Source: Bacteroidales bacterium UBA4814
GTDB lineage: Bacteria; Bacteroidota; Bacteroidia; Bacteroidales; UBA7960
Reading direction: 5' to 3'
Assembly: GCA_002402465.1 (NCBI GenBank)
Contig: DHFW01000010.1
Coordinates: 1 to 38,450, forward strand
Length of the DNA: 38,450 nucleotides
The translations under genes were made by a program, and so were the position numbers. Shown here in pieces: positions 14,408 through 22,532 of the stretch (positions are counted from its first letter, which is position 1; every line of letters starts with the position of its first letter). The notes under the pieces were generated by a model. That model had not been told where the DNA came from. It saw only the letters and a program-made list of their open reading frames with translations, and did not search any database.

Positions 14408-16297
14408 ATGTGCGGCATAGCTGGCTTGTATTTTTTTAACGACTTTGCCAGGACCAAGCCCAACGGCCTGAGCGATGCCTTGCTCTCGCTGCACTGGCGC
14501 GGGCCCGACAGCCGCGGCATCTACTCAGAAGGCAATGCCTGTCTGGGTCATACCCGTCTGTCGATCATCGACACCTCTGCCGCCGCCGCACAACCCTTTA
14601 CTGACGACAGCAAGAGATATACCCTGGTGTTTAACGGCGAAATCTATAATTTTCGCCAGCTAAAGGAGCAACTGAGCCACCAGAAAATAGCCTTCCGGTC
14701 AGAAAGTGACACCGAAGTGCTGCTTCACTGGCTCATTGAAAAGGGTGCCGAAGGCATTAACGACCTGCAGGGTTTTTTTGCTTTTGCCCTTTACGACAAA
14801 AAGGAAGACACCCTTTTACTTGCACGCGACCGCTTTGGCATTAAACCCCTGTATTACCAACGCAACAGCGATAAGCTGCTGTTTGCATCGGAAATGAAGG
14901 CCATGCTGGCCATGCACATTCCAAGGGTTATTGATCACACCTCCCTTTCAGTTTATCTTCACCTGAACTATATTCCCGGCCCATATTCCATTTTTGAAGG
15001 GGTTTACAAATTACTTCCCGGCTATTACATGCAGGTTTCCCGAAAGGGCATTGAATCCGTGCAGTATTACCTTATTGAAGCCGGGCCCACAACCGTTTCA
15101 CCTCCTTCCGATTACGATGCAGCCATGCAAATGCTGCGCACCAAACTGACTGACTCAGTAAGAAAACGCCTGATGGCAGATGTGCCACTTGGTGCTTTCC
15201 TCAGCGGAGGAATTGACAGCAGCATCATTACCGCCCTGGCCGCAAAGGAAGTGAAGGGGCTGAATACCTTTTCCATTGGCTTCAGGGATGAGCCCATGTT
15301 TGACGAAACCCATTATGCCCGGGCAGTGGCAAAAATGCACCAGACCAACCACACCGAGTTTATGCTGAGCACCGACGACCTGCTGGGCTGCGTTTTCGAT
15401 GTAATGGACTATACCGACGAGCCCTTTGCCGACTCTTCAGCCCTGGCGGTGTATATTTTGAGCAGGGAAACCCGCAAAAAAGTTACGGTGGCCCTTTCGG
15501 GCGATGGTGCCGATGAGCTCTTTGCCGGATACAATAAACACCTGGCCGAGTGGAAGGTGCGCCATCCCGGGCTGGCCGCCAAAGCGCTAAAGGAGCTACA
15601 GCCGCTCCTGGCAAAGCTACCGCAGTCGCGGAATAATTTCCTGCTGAACAAGATCAGACAGCTTAACCGCTTCGGAAGCGGAATGCGGCAACCCGCCCCA
15701 GAAAGATACTGGCAATGGGCCGGTTTTACCACCCAAGAGCAAGTTAAAAAACTGCTCCTTAAACAAACGGAAAAAGCTGATCTGAACCAAAGAAAAAGCC
15801 GCTGGCTGAAAGAGATTTCTGAAAACGGCCCTATTGGAGAAGTGCTCCTCACCGATATGCAACTGGTTTTGCCTTACGATATGCTTGCCAAGGTCGACCT
15901 GATGTCGATGGCAAATTCGCTGGAAGTTAGAGTGCCATTCCTTGACCACGGCCTGGTCGATTTTGTCTTTTCCCTGCCCGACGAGTACAAAATTGACGGG
16001 AAACAACGTAAAAAAATCCTTCGGGATGCTTTTCGCAATGACCTGCCTGAGCAGCTCTATAACCGCAACAAGCAAGGGTTTGAGGTTCCTTTGCTTCGCT
16101 GGTTTCAGCACGAATTAAAAAGCCTTATTGTGGATGATTTGCTGAGCGAAGAGTTCGTGAAACACCAGCAAATTTTCAACTATGATGAAATCCGATGCCT
16201 GCTCGGGCAACTTTTCTCTGGGAATCCTGGTGATGCCCCCGCACGCGTTTGGGCACTATTAATTTTTCAGTATTGGTGGAAAAAGAATATGGTCTAG
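14408..16297 (+). CDS. asnB: Glutamine-dependent asparagine synthetase (AsnB family)
   Basis: The 629-residue enzyme has an N-terminal class II glutaminase domain beginning with the nucleophile Cys2 (MCGIAGLY), which fixes the start at 14408, and a C-terminal synthetase domain with the ATP-pyrophosphatase loop SGGIDSS (266-272). It would make asparagine from aspartate, glutamine and ATP. AsnB paralogues also sit in capsule and O-antigen clusters, where they amidate uronic-acid sugars. This copy is directly upstream of a glycosyltransferase and polysaccharide export genes, so a sugar-amidating role is a fair alternative. The sequence motifs I can read do not decide between these. The next gene begins 61 bases downstream. 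Confidence 0.9.
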   Translation: MCGIAGLYFFNDFARTKPNGLSDALLSLHWRGPDSRGIYSEGNACLGHTRLSIIDTSAAAAQPFTDDSKRYTLVFNGEIYNFRQLKEQLSHQKIAFRSESDTEVLLHWLIEKGAEGINDLQGFFAFALYDKKEDTLLLARDRFGIKPLYYQRNSDKLLFASEMKAMLAMHIPRVIDHTSLSVYLHLNYIPGPYSIFEGVYKLLPGYYMQVSRKGIESVQYYLIEAGPTTVSPPSDYDAAMQMLRTKLTDSVRKRLMADVPLGAFLSGGIDSSIITALAAKEVKGLNTFSIGFRDEPMFDETHYARAVAKMHQTNHTEFMLSTDDLLGCVFDVMDYTDEPFADSSALAVYILSRETRKKVTVALSGDGADELFAGYNKHLAEWKVRHPGLAAKALKELQPLLAKLPQSRNNFLLNKIRQLNRFGSGMRQPAPERYWQWAGFTTQEQVKKLLLKQTEKADLNQRKSRWLKEISENGPIGEVLLTDMQLVLPYDMLAKVDLMSMANSLEVRVPFLDHGLVDFVFSLPDEYKIDGKQRKKILRDAFRNDLPEQLYNRNKQGFEVPLLRWFQHELKSLIVDDLLSEEFVKHQQIFNYDEIRCLLGQLFSGNPGDAPARVWALLIFQYWWKKNMV

Positions 16298-16358
16298 GTA
16301 ATATATTTTTTACTCCCGATCAGAAAAATAGTATTTTTGGACTATATTTACCTTCGCA

Positions 16359-17564
16359 ATGATCAGGGTTCTCCGGATATTAAACCGCTTTAACCTGGGT
16401 GGCCCCACCTACAACGCCGCCTACCTGACCCGCTATTTGCCGCCTGAGTTCGAAACCTTGCTGCTGGGCGGAAAAAATGACCCTTCTGAAAAAAACTCGG
16501 AGTATATCCCGAAGCAGTTGGGCATTAATCCGCTGATTTTAAATGATATGCGCCGCAGTATTTCGCTGAAAAGCGACCTTACAGCATACCGGCATATCCG
16601 GCAAATCATGCAGGAATTTCAACCGCACATTGTTCATACGCATGCTTCCAAAGCTGGTGCCCTGGGCCGTATAGCGGCCTCTTCGCTAAAGGTCCCTGTT
16701 ATTCTGCATACCTTCCACGGCCATGTTTTCGATGCCTATTTCAGCCACCTGAAAGCCAGCTTCTACAAAAACGTGGAGCAACGACTGGCTGGTCTAAGCA
16801 CTGGCATAATTGCTATCAGCGAAGCCCAGAAATACGACCTGAGCCACAAATATCTGATTTGCCCGGAAGAAAAAATCAAGGTCATTCCCTTGGGGTTCGA
16901 TTTAAGCCGCTTCCGCGAAAACCAGACCGAAAAGCGCCAAGCCTTTCGCGAAAAGTATTTGATAGCCGACGATGAGATAGCCATTGGCATTGTGGGGCGT
17001 CTGGTGCCCATCAAAAACCATGACTTATTTCTTGAGGCACTCAAAATCCTGAAAAAAAAAAGCAGAGGCAAAATCAGGGCCTTTATTGTGGGAGATGGCG
17101 AATCGAGAACTCATATCGAGCACAAAGCGCGCCAACTCAATCTCGACTTTACTGACTGGAACACTAAAGCGCAAAAAGCTTTCCTGACCTTTACGGGCTG
17201 GATAACAGAAATGGACCAGGTAAATGCCGGCATGGATATTATTGCCCTGAGCTCACTCAATGAAGGCACGCCAGTGAGCCTCATTGAAGCCCAGGCCGCA
17301 GGAAAGCCCATCGTGTCGACCCATGTGGGCGGTATTGGCAATGTGGTGGTGCCCAACAAAACGGCATTCCTCACCGCCAGTAACGACCCGGTTGGGTTTG
17401 CCGAAAAACTGCTCCTGCTGATCCAAAACCAGGAACTACGCCAGCAAATGGGCGACGGAGGCTGGAAAATGGTGGGGCAGAAATTCCACTACCAGCGACT
17501 GATAAACGATATGACTGCTTATTATTATGAATTGCTTCAAAAAAAAGGTTTGAATAATATTTGA
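16359..17564 (+). CDS. Family 4 glycosyltransferase
   Basis: This GT-B fold, retaining glycosyltransferase has 401 residues. The N-terminal half starts VLRILNRFNLGGPTYNAAYL, typical of GT4 acceptor domains, with HIVHTHASKAGALGRIAA and HTFHGHVF further on. The C-terminal half shows GIVGRLVPIKNH, FIVGDGESR, and the donor-binding E-x7-E in NEGTPVSLIEAQAAGKP. It likely adds a sugar to an undecaprenyl-diphosphate-linked intermediate on the cytoplasmic side of the membrane. It sits between asnB and the export genes of the polysaccharide block. The start at 16359 follows AT-rich sequence by only a few bases, so its transcript may have a very short leader or continue from asnB. Confidence 0.92.
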   Translation: MIRVLRILNRFNLGGPTYNAAYLTRYLPPEFETLLLGGKNDPSEKNSEYIPKQLGINPLILNDMRRSISLKSDLTAYRHIRQIMQEFQPHIVHTHASKAGALGRIAASSLKVPVILHTFHGHVFDAYFSHLKASFYKNVEQRLAGLSTGIIAISEAQKYDLSHKYLICPEEKIKVIPLGFDLSRFRENQTEKRQAFREKYLIADDEIAIGIVGRLVPIKNHDLFLEALKILKKKSRGKIRAFIVGDGESRTHIEHKARQLNLDFTDWNTKAQKAFLTFTGWITEMDQVNAGMDIIALSSLNEGTPVSLIEAQAAGKPIVSTHVGGIGNVVVPNKTAFLTASNDPVGFAEKLLLLIQNQELRQQMGDGGWKMVGQKFHYQRLINDMTAYYYELLQKKGLNNI

Positions 17565-17610
17565 AAAATTCGCCGGTTATTATTTTACCTAAACTGATGC
17601 CGGTTTTTTA

Positions 17611-17618
17611 TAAATTTG
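17611..17618 (+). promoter_or_regulatory. Probable promoter -7 box of the polysaccharide export operon
   Basis: TAAATTTG matches TAnnTTTG. The predicted start near 17625 lies 16 bases before the ATG of the OPX gene at 17641. Confidence 0.5.
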
Positions 17619-17640
17619 TCCTTCAAATCGATTGCCCCTG

Positions 17641-18390
17641 ATGAGGAAATATTTTCTGCTGCTATTAGTGATTATTGTGTTTTCATCTTGCCGGGTGCTT
17701 AACCCCGAGCAAATGCTTCGCACCCCGCGCGACTTTCAGTACTCTGACCTGGAGGAACTGCTGGTTACCGATCAGTACCGGCTGGCACCCAACGACGAAA
17801 TTGCATTTCAGCTCTTTACCAACGATGGTGAACGACTCATTGACCCCACTACCATGCTCAGTGGGCAGGGTATGCGTCAGGGCCAGCTTACCTACCGGGT
17901 TGAATTCGATGGCACTATAAAGTTGCCGGTGCTCGGACGCACACAAGTAGCTGGCCTCACCACCCGCGATGCCGAGGCCATGCTCGAAGAAGCCTTTACC
18001 GAATTTTACAATCGGCCCTTTGTGCAGCTAAGGGTGGTTAACAACCGCGTGATTCTCTTCCCGGGTGGAAGAGGCGGCACCTCGAGCGTTATTTATCTCG
18101 AAAATACTAACACCACCCTGTTCGAAGCTTTGGCAAGATCAGGCGGTATTTCCGATGGCAAGGCTTCGAGGGTAAAACTAATCAGGGGCGATCCCGAAAA
18201 CCCCCAGATTTACCTGGTAGACCTGTCGACTATCGAGGGGGTGAAAAACGCCAACCTTGTGCTGCAGGCAAACGATATTATTTATGTTGAACCCAGGGAG
18301 AGGGTTCCGCAGCGCATACTCGAAAATGTTACTCCCTATCTTTCGCTGGTAACTACTGCTTTATTGGTTTATTCCTTGTTTACGAATTAA
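17641..18390 (+). CDS. Polysaccharide export outer-membrane lipoprotein (OPX / Wza-like)
   Basis: This 249-residue lipoprotein (lipobox FSSC, Cys17) belongs to the outer-membrane polysaccharide exporter family. A Poly_export domain starts at about residue 45 (YRLAPNDEIAFQLFTND) and continues to VVNNRVILF, with one SLBB-like domain after it (about 140-225, including LFEALARSGGISDG). The C-terminus is a hydrophobic helix (YLSLVTTALLVYSLF), in the position where Wza's membrane-spanning helix lies. I chose the ATG at 17641, which gives a clean signal peptide, over a TTG at 17632. It is shorter than Wza (one SLBB repeat, not two). The BY-kinase gene follows after 3 bases, giving a standard OPX-PCP export pair. 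Confidence 0.93.
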   Translation: MRKYFLLLLVIIVFSSCRVLNPEQMLRTPRDFQYSDLEELLVTDQYRLAPNDEIAFQLFTNDGERLIDPTTMLSGQGMRQGQLTYRVEFDGTIKLPVLGRTQVAGLTTRDAEAMLEEAFTEFYNRPFVQLRVVNNRVILFPGGRGGTSSVIYLENTNTTLFEALARSGGISDGKASRVKLIRGDPENPQIYLVDLSTIEGVKNANLVLQANDIIYVEPRERVPQRILENVTPYLSLVTTALLVYSLFTN

Positions 18391-18393
18391 AAA

Positions 18394-20832
18394 ATGGCCG
18401 GAGAACCCATCAAGAAAATTTCTGTACTGAATGATGAGCTTGATGTAAAGCTTTTCATATACATAGCCAAGCGCAACATTCTGTTCCCCATTGCCTTTAT
18501 TGCCATGGCCCTGGCTGGCTCCTGGCTGTATTTGCGCTACACGCCCCCGATTTTCCAGACTTCGGCCATTTTGCAGCTCGGTGGCGAAAACCAGGCCAAC
18601 CGGTTTTTGTCGACCGTAAATATTTATGAAGACGATATGGCCAAGCAAATCGAGCTGGTTCGTTCTTCAGTATTTCAGCACAGAGCCTTGTCGAACCTGC
18701 CCTTAAACATTAGCTACTTTACAAAGGGAAGGGTGCTCAACAATGAACTTTACAAAAACGCTCCATTCAGGGTGGAAGCCAGGGCCAAAAACAGCGCTTT
18801 GTACGGCATTCCAATAAACATTGACTTTATAGACCAGAGCAATGTTATGATTTCTTACACCATCAACGGGCAAGGACAGCAACGCAGAGAATTCGCTTCT
18901 GGCCGTATGACCTCGCTGCCCGATCTGGATATTATGGTGGAGGTATTAAATCCGCGTATTTACGAAGAACAGCAAAGCGTCTTTACCCGCAACCCCTACT
19001 TTTTTGTAATCAATAATCCCGAAACAGCCATCAGCAGGTATTCGCCTGACATTAAGATCAATGTACTGAACGCCGCGGCCCGCACCATACTCATAAGCAA
19101 CACCGGCACCAATGCCCAGAAAGCCTCTGACATTGTGAATGCCATGGCCGAGGAGTTTAACGTTTTCGACTTGGAGAAAAAGGCGGAAAGTGCCAACAAT
19201 ATCCTGGAATTTATCGACCGCCAGCTCGATGTGGTTTTCGATCAGCTGGCCGAATCAGAAATGGAGCTTGACGGCTTCAAGAAAGAACATAATATTGACG
19301 AAGCTACCATTACGCCTCTTCCGGCCCTGCATGCCCGCATTGGAGATTATGCCAACCAGATTGTGATGCTTGAGCTGGAAGACCGGATCTTTTCTGAAAT
19401 TGAGGAGAGTCTGCAAGCCGAAGACGACATTGACATATACAAGCTTATTGCTTTCCTTTCGGGAAGCGAGTTCAGGGGCACCATTTCGAGCCTGCTGACC
19501 GCCTTGCAGGAGCAGCTCATGGAACGTGAAAGGCTCCTCTATGAAGTTACACCCAACAGCCGGCAGATTGAAGCCCTCGACTATCAGATATCCATTCAGA
19601 AAAGGCTGCTAGTAGAGAGTATTACCGCCCTGAAAAACAACATCCGATCGCGCATTGCCGATTTGGAAGAAAAAATCGAAGACTTCGAGTCGGCCCTTGC
19701 CAGCCGCTCTACACGCTTTAATATGATTGAATTCAGCCGACTGCAGCGTGTTTACAGTATCAACGAACGTTTCTACAACCAGCTGGTGGAAAAAAAGGCC
19801 GAGTATTCCATTTCGCGCGCCGGGTTTGTGTCACAGAGCATTATCCTCGAACGTTCAAGGCCACCGAGCCAGCCCATTTCTCCCATTGCCCGCAATGTTT
19901 ACCTAAGCAGCCTGCTGGCTGCCATCTTCCTTGGCGCAGGTATCATTTTGCTCAAATATCTTTTCTACAACGAAATCCCTTCCCTGCACGACATTCTGAA
20001 GTATACCAACTCGCCGGTTTTGGGCGTAATTCCCAAATACAAGAGCGAAATACCGCCAAACCAGCTGCTGGTGCTGAAAAAGCCAAAATCGCTCATTGCC
20101 GAGTCGCTGCGATCGATACGCACCAACCTGCAGTTTATCAACAACGAGCCGGGAAGCAAACTGGTGGCCATTACCTCCACCATTTCGGGCGAGGGGAAGA
20201 CTTTTTTCGCCATGAACCTGGCGGGCATATTGGCTTTCAGCGATAAAAAGGTCATCGTAATTGACCTCGACATGCGGAAACCCAAAATCCACCTGGGCTT
20301 TAATACCGAAAACGTGAAAGGGGTCAGCACCATCCTGTCGGGCATCGATCAGATTGACGATTGCATTAAGCCCTCAAGGGTGAAAAACCTTGACTTTATT
20401 ACCGCTGGGCCGGTTCCGCCCAACCCTTCGGAATTGATCCTCACTTCGCGCATGGACGAGCTGGTGAATTATTTGAAGGAGCGTTACGACTATGTGATTA
20501 TCGACAACCCGCCCGTAGGTATTGTAACCGATGGGATGAAGAGCGTGCTCATGGCCGAATATCCCATTTACATTTTCAAAGCCAATTATTCCAAGCGGGT
20601 TTTCATACAGAATGTGAATCGCCTGGTTTCCGAAAGCAATATCTCCAAATTGTCTATTGTGCTCAATGCCGTCGACCGCGAATACTCAAGCTATGGCTAT
20701 GACAAGGGTTACGCATATGGGTATTATGGAGGCTATGGTTATGGTTATTACGAAGAATCCATGTCTTCTTCGTCAAAAGGCTTTTCTTTGTTCAAACCTA
20801 TTACGAAACGTTTTAAAAAATGGTTTAAATAA
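18394..20832 (+). CDS. Wzc-like polysaccharide co-polymerase with C-terminal BY-kinase
   Basis: The 812-residue inner-membrane protein controls chain length and export of a surface polysaccharide. The first membrane helix is at about 31-49, a Wzz-type periplasmic domain with long coiled coils follows to about 490, the second helix is near 500-522, and the rest is a cytoplasmic tyrosine kinase. Kinase motifs are Walker A (STISGEGKT, about 593-601), Walker A' (VIVIDLDMRKP, about 620) and Walker B (YVIIDNPPVG, about 700). The tail (about 763-788) packs eleven tyrosines among glycines, the autophosphorylation cluster, before a basic end (KRFKKWFK). The stop overlaps the rfbC start by one base (TAATG), so translation is likely coupled. 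Confidence 0.95.
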   Translation: MAGEPIKKISVLNDELDVKLFIYIAKRNILFPIAFIAMALAGSWLYLRYTPPIFQTSAILQLGGENQANRFLSTVNIYEDDMAKQIELVRSSVFQHRALSNLPLNISYFTKGRVLNNELYKNAPFRVEARAKNSALYGIPINIDFIDQSNVMISYTINGQGQQRREFASGRMTSLPDLDIMVEVLNPRIYEEQQSVFTRNPYFFVINNPETAISRYSPDIKINVLNAAARTILISNTGTNAQKASDIVNAMAEEFNVFDLEKKAESANNILEFIDRQLDVVFDQLAESEMELDGFKKEHNIDEATITPLPALHARIGDYANQIVMLELEDRIFSEIEESLQAEDDIDIYKLIAFLSGSEFRGTISSLLTALQEQLMERERLLYEVTPNSRQIEALDYQISIQKRLLVESITALKNNIRSRIADLEEKIEDFESALASRSTRFNMIEFSRLQRVYSINERFYNQLVEKKAEYSISRAGFVSQSIILERSRPPSQPISPIARNVYLSSLLAAIFLGAGIILLKYLFYNEIPSLHDILKYTNSPVLGVIPKYKSEIPPNQLLVLKKPKSLIAESLRSIRTNLQFINNEPGSKLVAITSTISGEGKTFFAMNLAGILAFSDKKVIVIDLDMRKPKIHLGFNTENVKGVSTILSGIDQIDDCIKPSRVKNLDFITAGPVPPNPSELILTSRMDELVNYLKERYDYVIIDNPPVGIVTDGMKSVLMAEYPIYIFKANYSKRVFIQNVNRLVSESNISKLSIVLNAVDREYSSYGYDKGYAYGYYGGYGYGYYEESMSSSSKGFSLFKPITKRFKKWFK

Positions 20833-21374
20833 TGCAGGTTGAATCAACCCCTTTTGAAGGACTGCTGATTATTAAGCCACGGGTTTTTGGCGATGACCGG
20901 GGCTACTTTTTCGAATCCTGGAATGAGGAGACTTTTCGCCAGGCGGGCATTGAGGTGCCTTTCAGGCAAGACAACCAGTCGGCTTCTGTAAAAAATGTGG
21001 TTCGAGGGTTGCATTTTCAGACACCGCCATTCGAACAGGGGAAGCTGGTCAGAGTTATCAGCGGGGCAGTGCTGGATGTGGTGGTAGACCTGCGCCGCAA
21101 GCAGCCCACGTATGGAAAGCACTTTAAACTGGTGCTCGACGAGCACGAAAAAACCATGCTCTATATTCCGCCAGGGTTTGCTCATGGTTTCAAAACCCTC
21201 GAAGACCATACCGTTTTCTTTTATAAATGCACACAGGTTTACGAACGAAACCACGACAATGCCATCCGCTGGAACGACCCCGACCTGGATATTGACTGGG
21301 AGGTTGCTGATCCCATCCTTTCGGAAAAAGATCAGCAGGCGCCATTTTTCAGGGACTTTGTGAGCCCATTCTGA
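20832..21374 (+). CDS. rfbC: dTDP-4-dehydrorhamnose 3,5-epimerase
   Basis: RfbC (RmlC) epimerises C3 and C5 of dTDP-4-keto-6-deoxyglucose, the third step to dTDP-L-rhamnose. The 180-residue cupin shows the family pattern: FGDDRGYFFESW, FRQDNQSAS, VVRGLHFQ with the catalytic His, KLVRVISGAVLDVVVD, YIPPGFAHGF and YKCTQVY with the active-site Tyr. It starts within the stop codon of the BY-kinase gene. The usual partners rfbA, rfbB and rfbD are not in the window, so they must be elsewhere if rhamnose is made. Related cupin epimerases with other dTDP-sugars cannot be excluded, but the match looks orthodox. Confidence 0.93.
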   Translation: MQVESTPFEGLLIIKPRVFGDDRGYFFESWNEETFRQAGIEVPFRQDNQSASVKNVVRGLHFQTPPFEQGKLVRVISGAVLDVVVDLRRKQPTYGKHFKLVLDEHEKTMLYIPPGFAHGFKTLEDHTVFFYKCTQVYERNHDNAIRWNDPDLDIDWEVADPILSEKDQQAPFFRDFVSPF

Positions 21375-21395
21375 TAAAAATTTGGTTTGGAACAA

Positions 21396-22532
21396 ATGAA
21401 CGGATACCTGATACTGATACATGTTGGCTTTTTTGTGGCAGCTTTGGTTTTTTCGCTCACCATCAACGGCTTGCTGCTAAAATTTTCTAAAACCCTGGGC
21501 ATACGCAACAACCCCGAGACCATCATCCGCTGGAGCTCCACCTCCAAACCAGCCCTGGGCGGCATATCATTCTACATCATTTTTTTGTTCTCGCTCATTG
21601 GCCTTTCATTTCTGAAAACAGAACCCACAGGCTTTTTCAACCTGCAAACCATGGGCGGGCTGGCTGCGGCATCACTGGGATTCCTTATCGGGTTGTACGA
21701 CGACGCTTACAACACCCATCCCTGGCTAAAATTTGCTGGGCAGGTTATTTGCGCCTTGCTGCTGATTTTTTCAGGTACCTATATCCAGTTTTTCGGGCCT
21801 GAATGGCTCAATTACCTGCTTACCATTTTCTGGGTGGTGGGCATAATGAACTCCATCAATATGCTCGACAACATGGATGGTATCACCTCAATTGTTTCGG
21901 CAGGCATAATGCTGGCTGTGCTGGGAATTATTGCTTTAACCGGGGATTTCTCCGATCCGGTCATTACCATCCTGATGGGCGGACTGGCTTCGCTGATTGG
22001 CTTTTTATACTACAACTGGAACCCATCGAAAATGTATATGGGAGATACGGGAAGCCAGTTTCTGGGTATTTTTCTGGCCGGGCTGGGCATTATTTATTTC
22101 TGGAACGGAACGGGCTTTGAAGCGGAGCCAAACAGGCTGGTAAAAGTTCTTTCGGTGGCCATGGCGTTTTCACTGCCCCTGATCGACACCACCACGGTTT
22201 TCTACAAACGCATTTCGAAGGGTGGAAGCCCCTTTGTTGGCGGAAAGGACCATACCACCCATCACCTTTCTTACCTTGGGATGAACGACCGCAAAGTGGC
22301 CATTTTCTTTATGATCTTCAGCCTGATATCAGCAGGGTTCACCATTTGGATCACCAGCCTGAGCGGAAACTGGAAACCTTTGTATTCCTACCTGTTTATA
22401 GCCTACCTTAGTGCTTTGTTCCTGTTTCTTTTTGTGGTAGCCCTGAAGCCATCCCCCGCGATCCTAAAAATTGATGCCAAACAGCAACCGGAATCCGGTA
22501 TAATCAATATTGGGAAGGTGATAAATCCTTAA
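21396..22532 (+). CDS. WecA/MraY-family undecaprenyl-phosphate glycosyl-1-phosphate transferase
   Basis: This polytopic membrane enzyme of 378 residues (about ten helices) moves a sugar-1-phosphate, probably GlcNAc-1-P or a related amino sugar, from a UDP donor to undecaprenyl phosphate and so starts a polysaccharide chain. The family's acidic loops are present: GLYDDAYN, NMLDNMDGITS and MYMGDTGSQFLG, plus the histidine-rich GGKDHTTHHLSYLG. I chose the ATG at 21396 (MNGYLILIHVGFF) over a TTG nine bases upstream. It is last in the OPX operon. Its final 69 bases overlap, tail to tail, the end of the minus-strand gene at 22464-25346. The C-terminus after the last helix is cytoplasmic and hydrophilic, so it tolerates such sharing. 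Confidence 0.93.
   Translation: MNGYLILIHVGFFVAALVFSLTINGLLLKFSKTLGIRNNPETIIRWSSTSKPALGGISFYIIFLFSLIGLSFLKTEPTGFFNLQTMGGLAAASLGFLIGLYDDAYNTHPWLKFAGQVICALLLIFSGTYIQFFGPEWLNYLLTIFWVVGIMNSINMLDNMDGITSIVSAGIMLAVLGIIALTGDFSDPVITILMGGLASLIGFLYYNWNPSKMYMGDTGSQFLGIFLAGLGIIYFWNGTGFEAEPNRLVKVLSVAMAFSLPLIDTTTVFYKRISKGGSPFVGGKDHTTHHLSYLGMNDRKVAIFFMIFSLISAGFTIWITSLSGNWKPLYSYLFIAYLSALFLFLFVVALKPSPAILKIDAKQQPESGIINIGKVINP

Noticed and set aside
13555..14520. Long open frame on the minus strand opposite lpdA and the asnB start
   Set aside because: His/Gly/Phe-rich shadow of lpdA with no domain; it runs through the lpdA terminator hairpin.
16343..16356. TATATTTA and TACCTTCG as promoter of the GT4 gene
   Set aside because: Both differ from the consensus, and the predicted start would fall at or beyond the ATG at 16359; a leaderless transcript is possible but unsupported.
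17572..17610. Terminator after the GT4 gene (CCGG ... CCGG then T-run)
   Set aside because: Only a 4-bp stem with a long loop; too weak to call.
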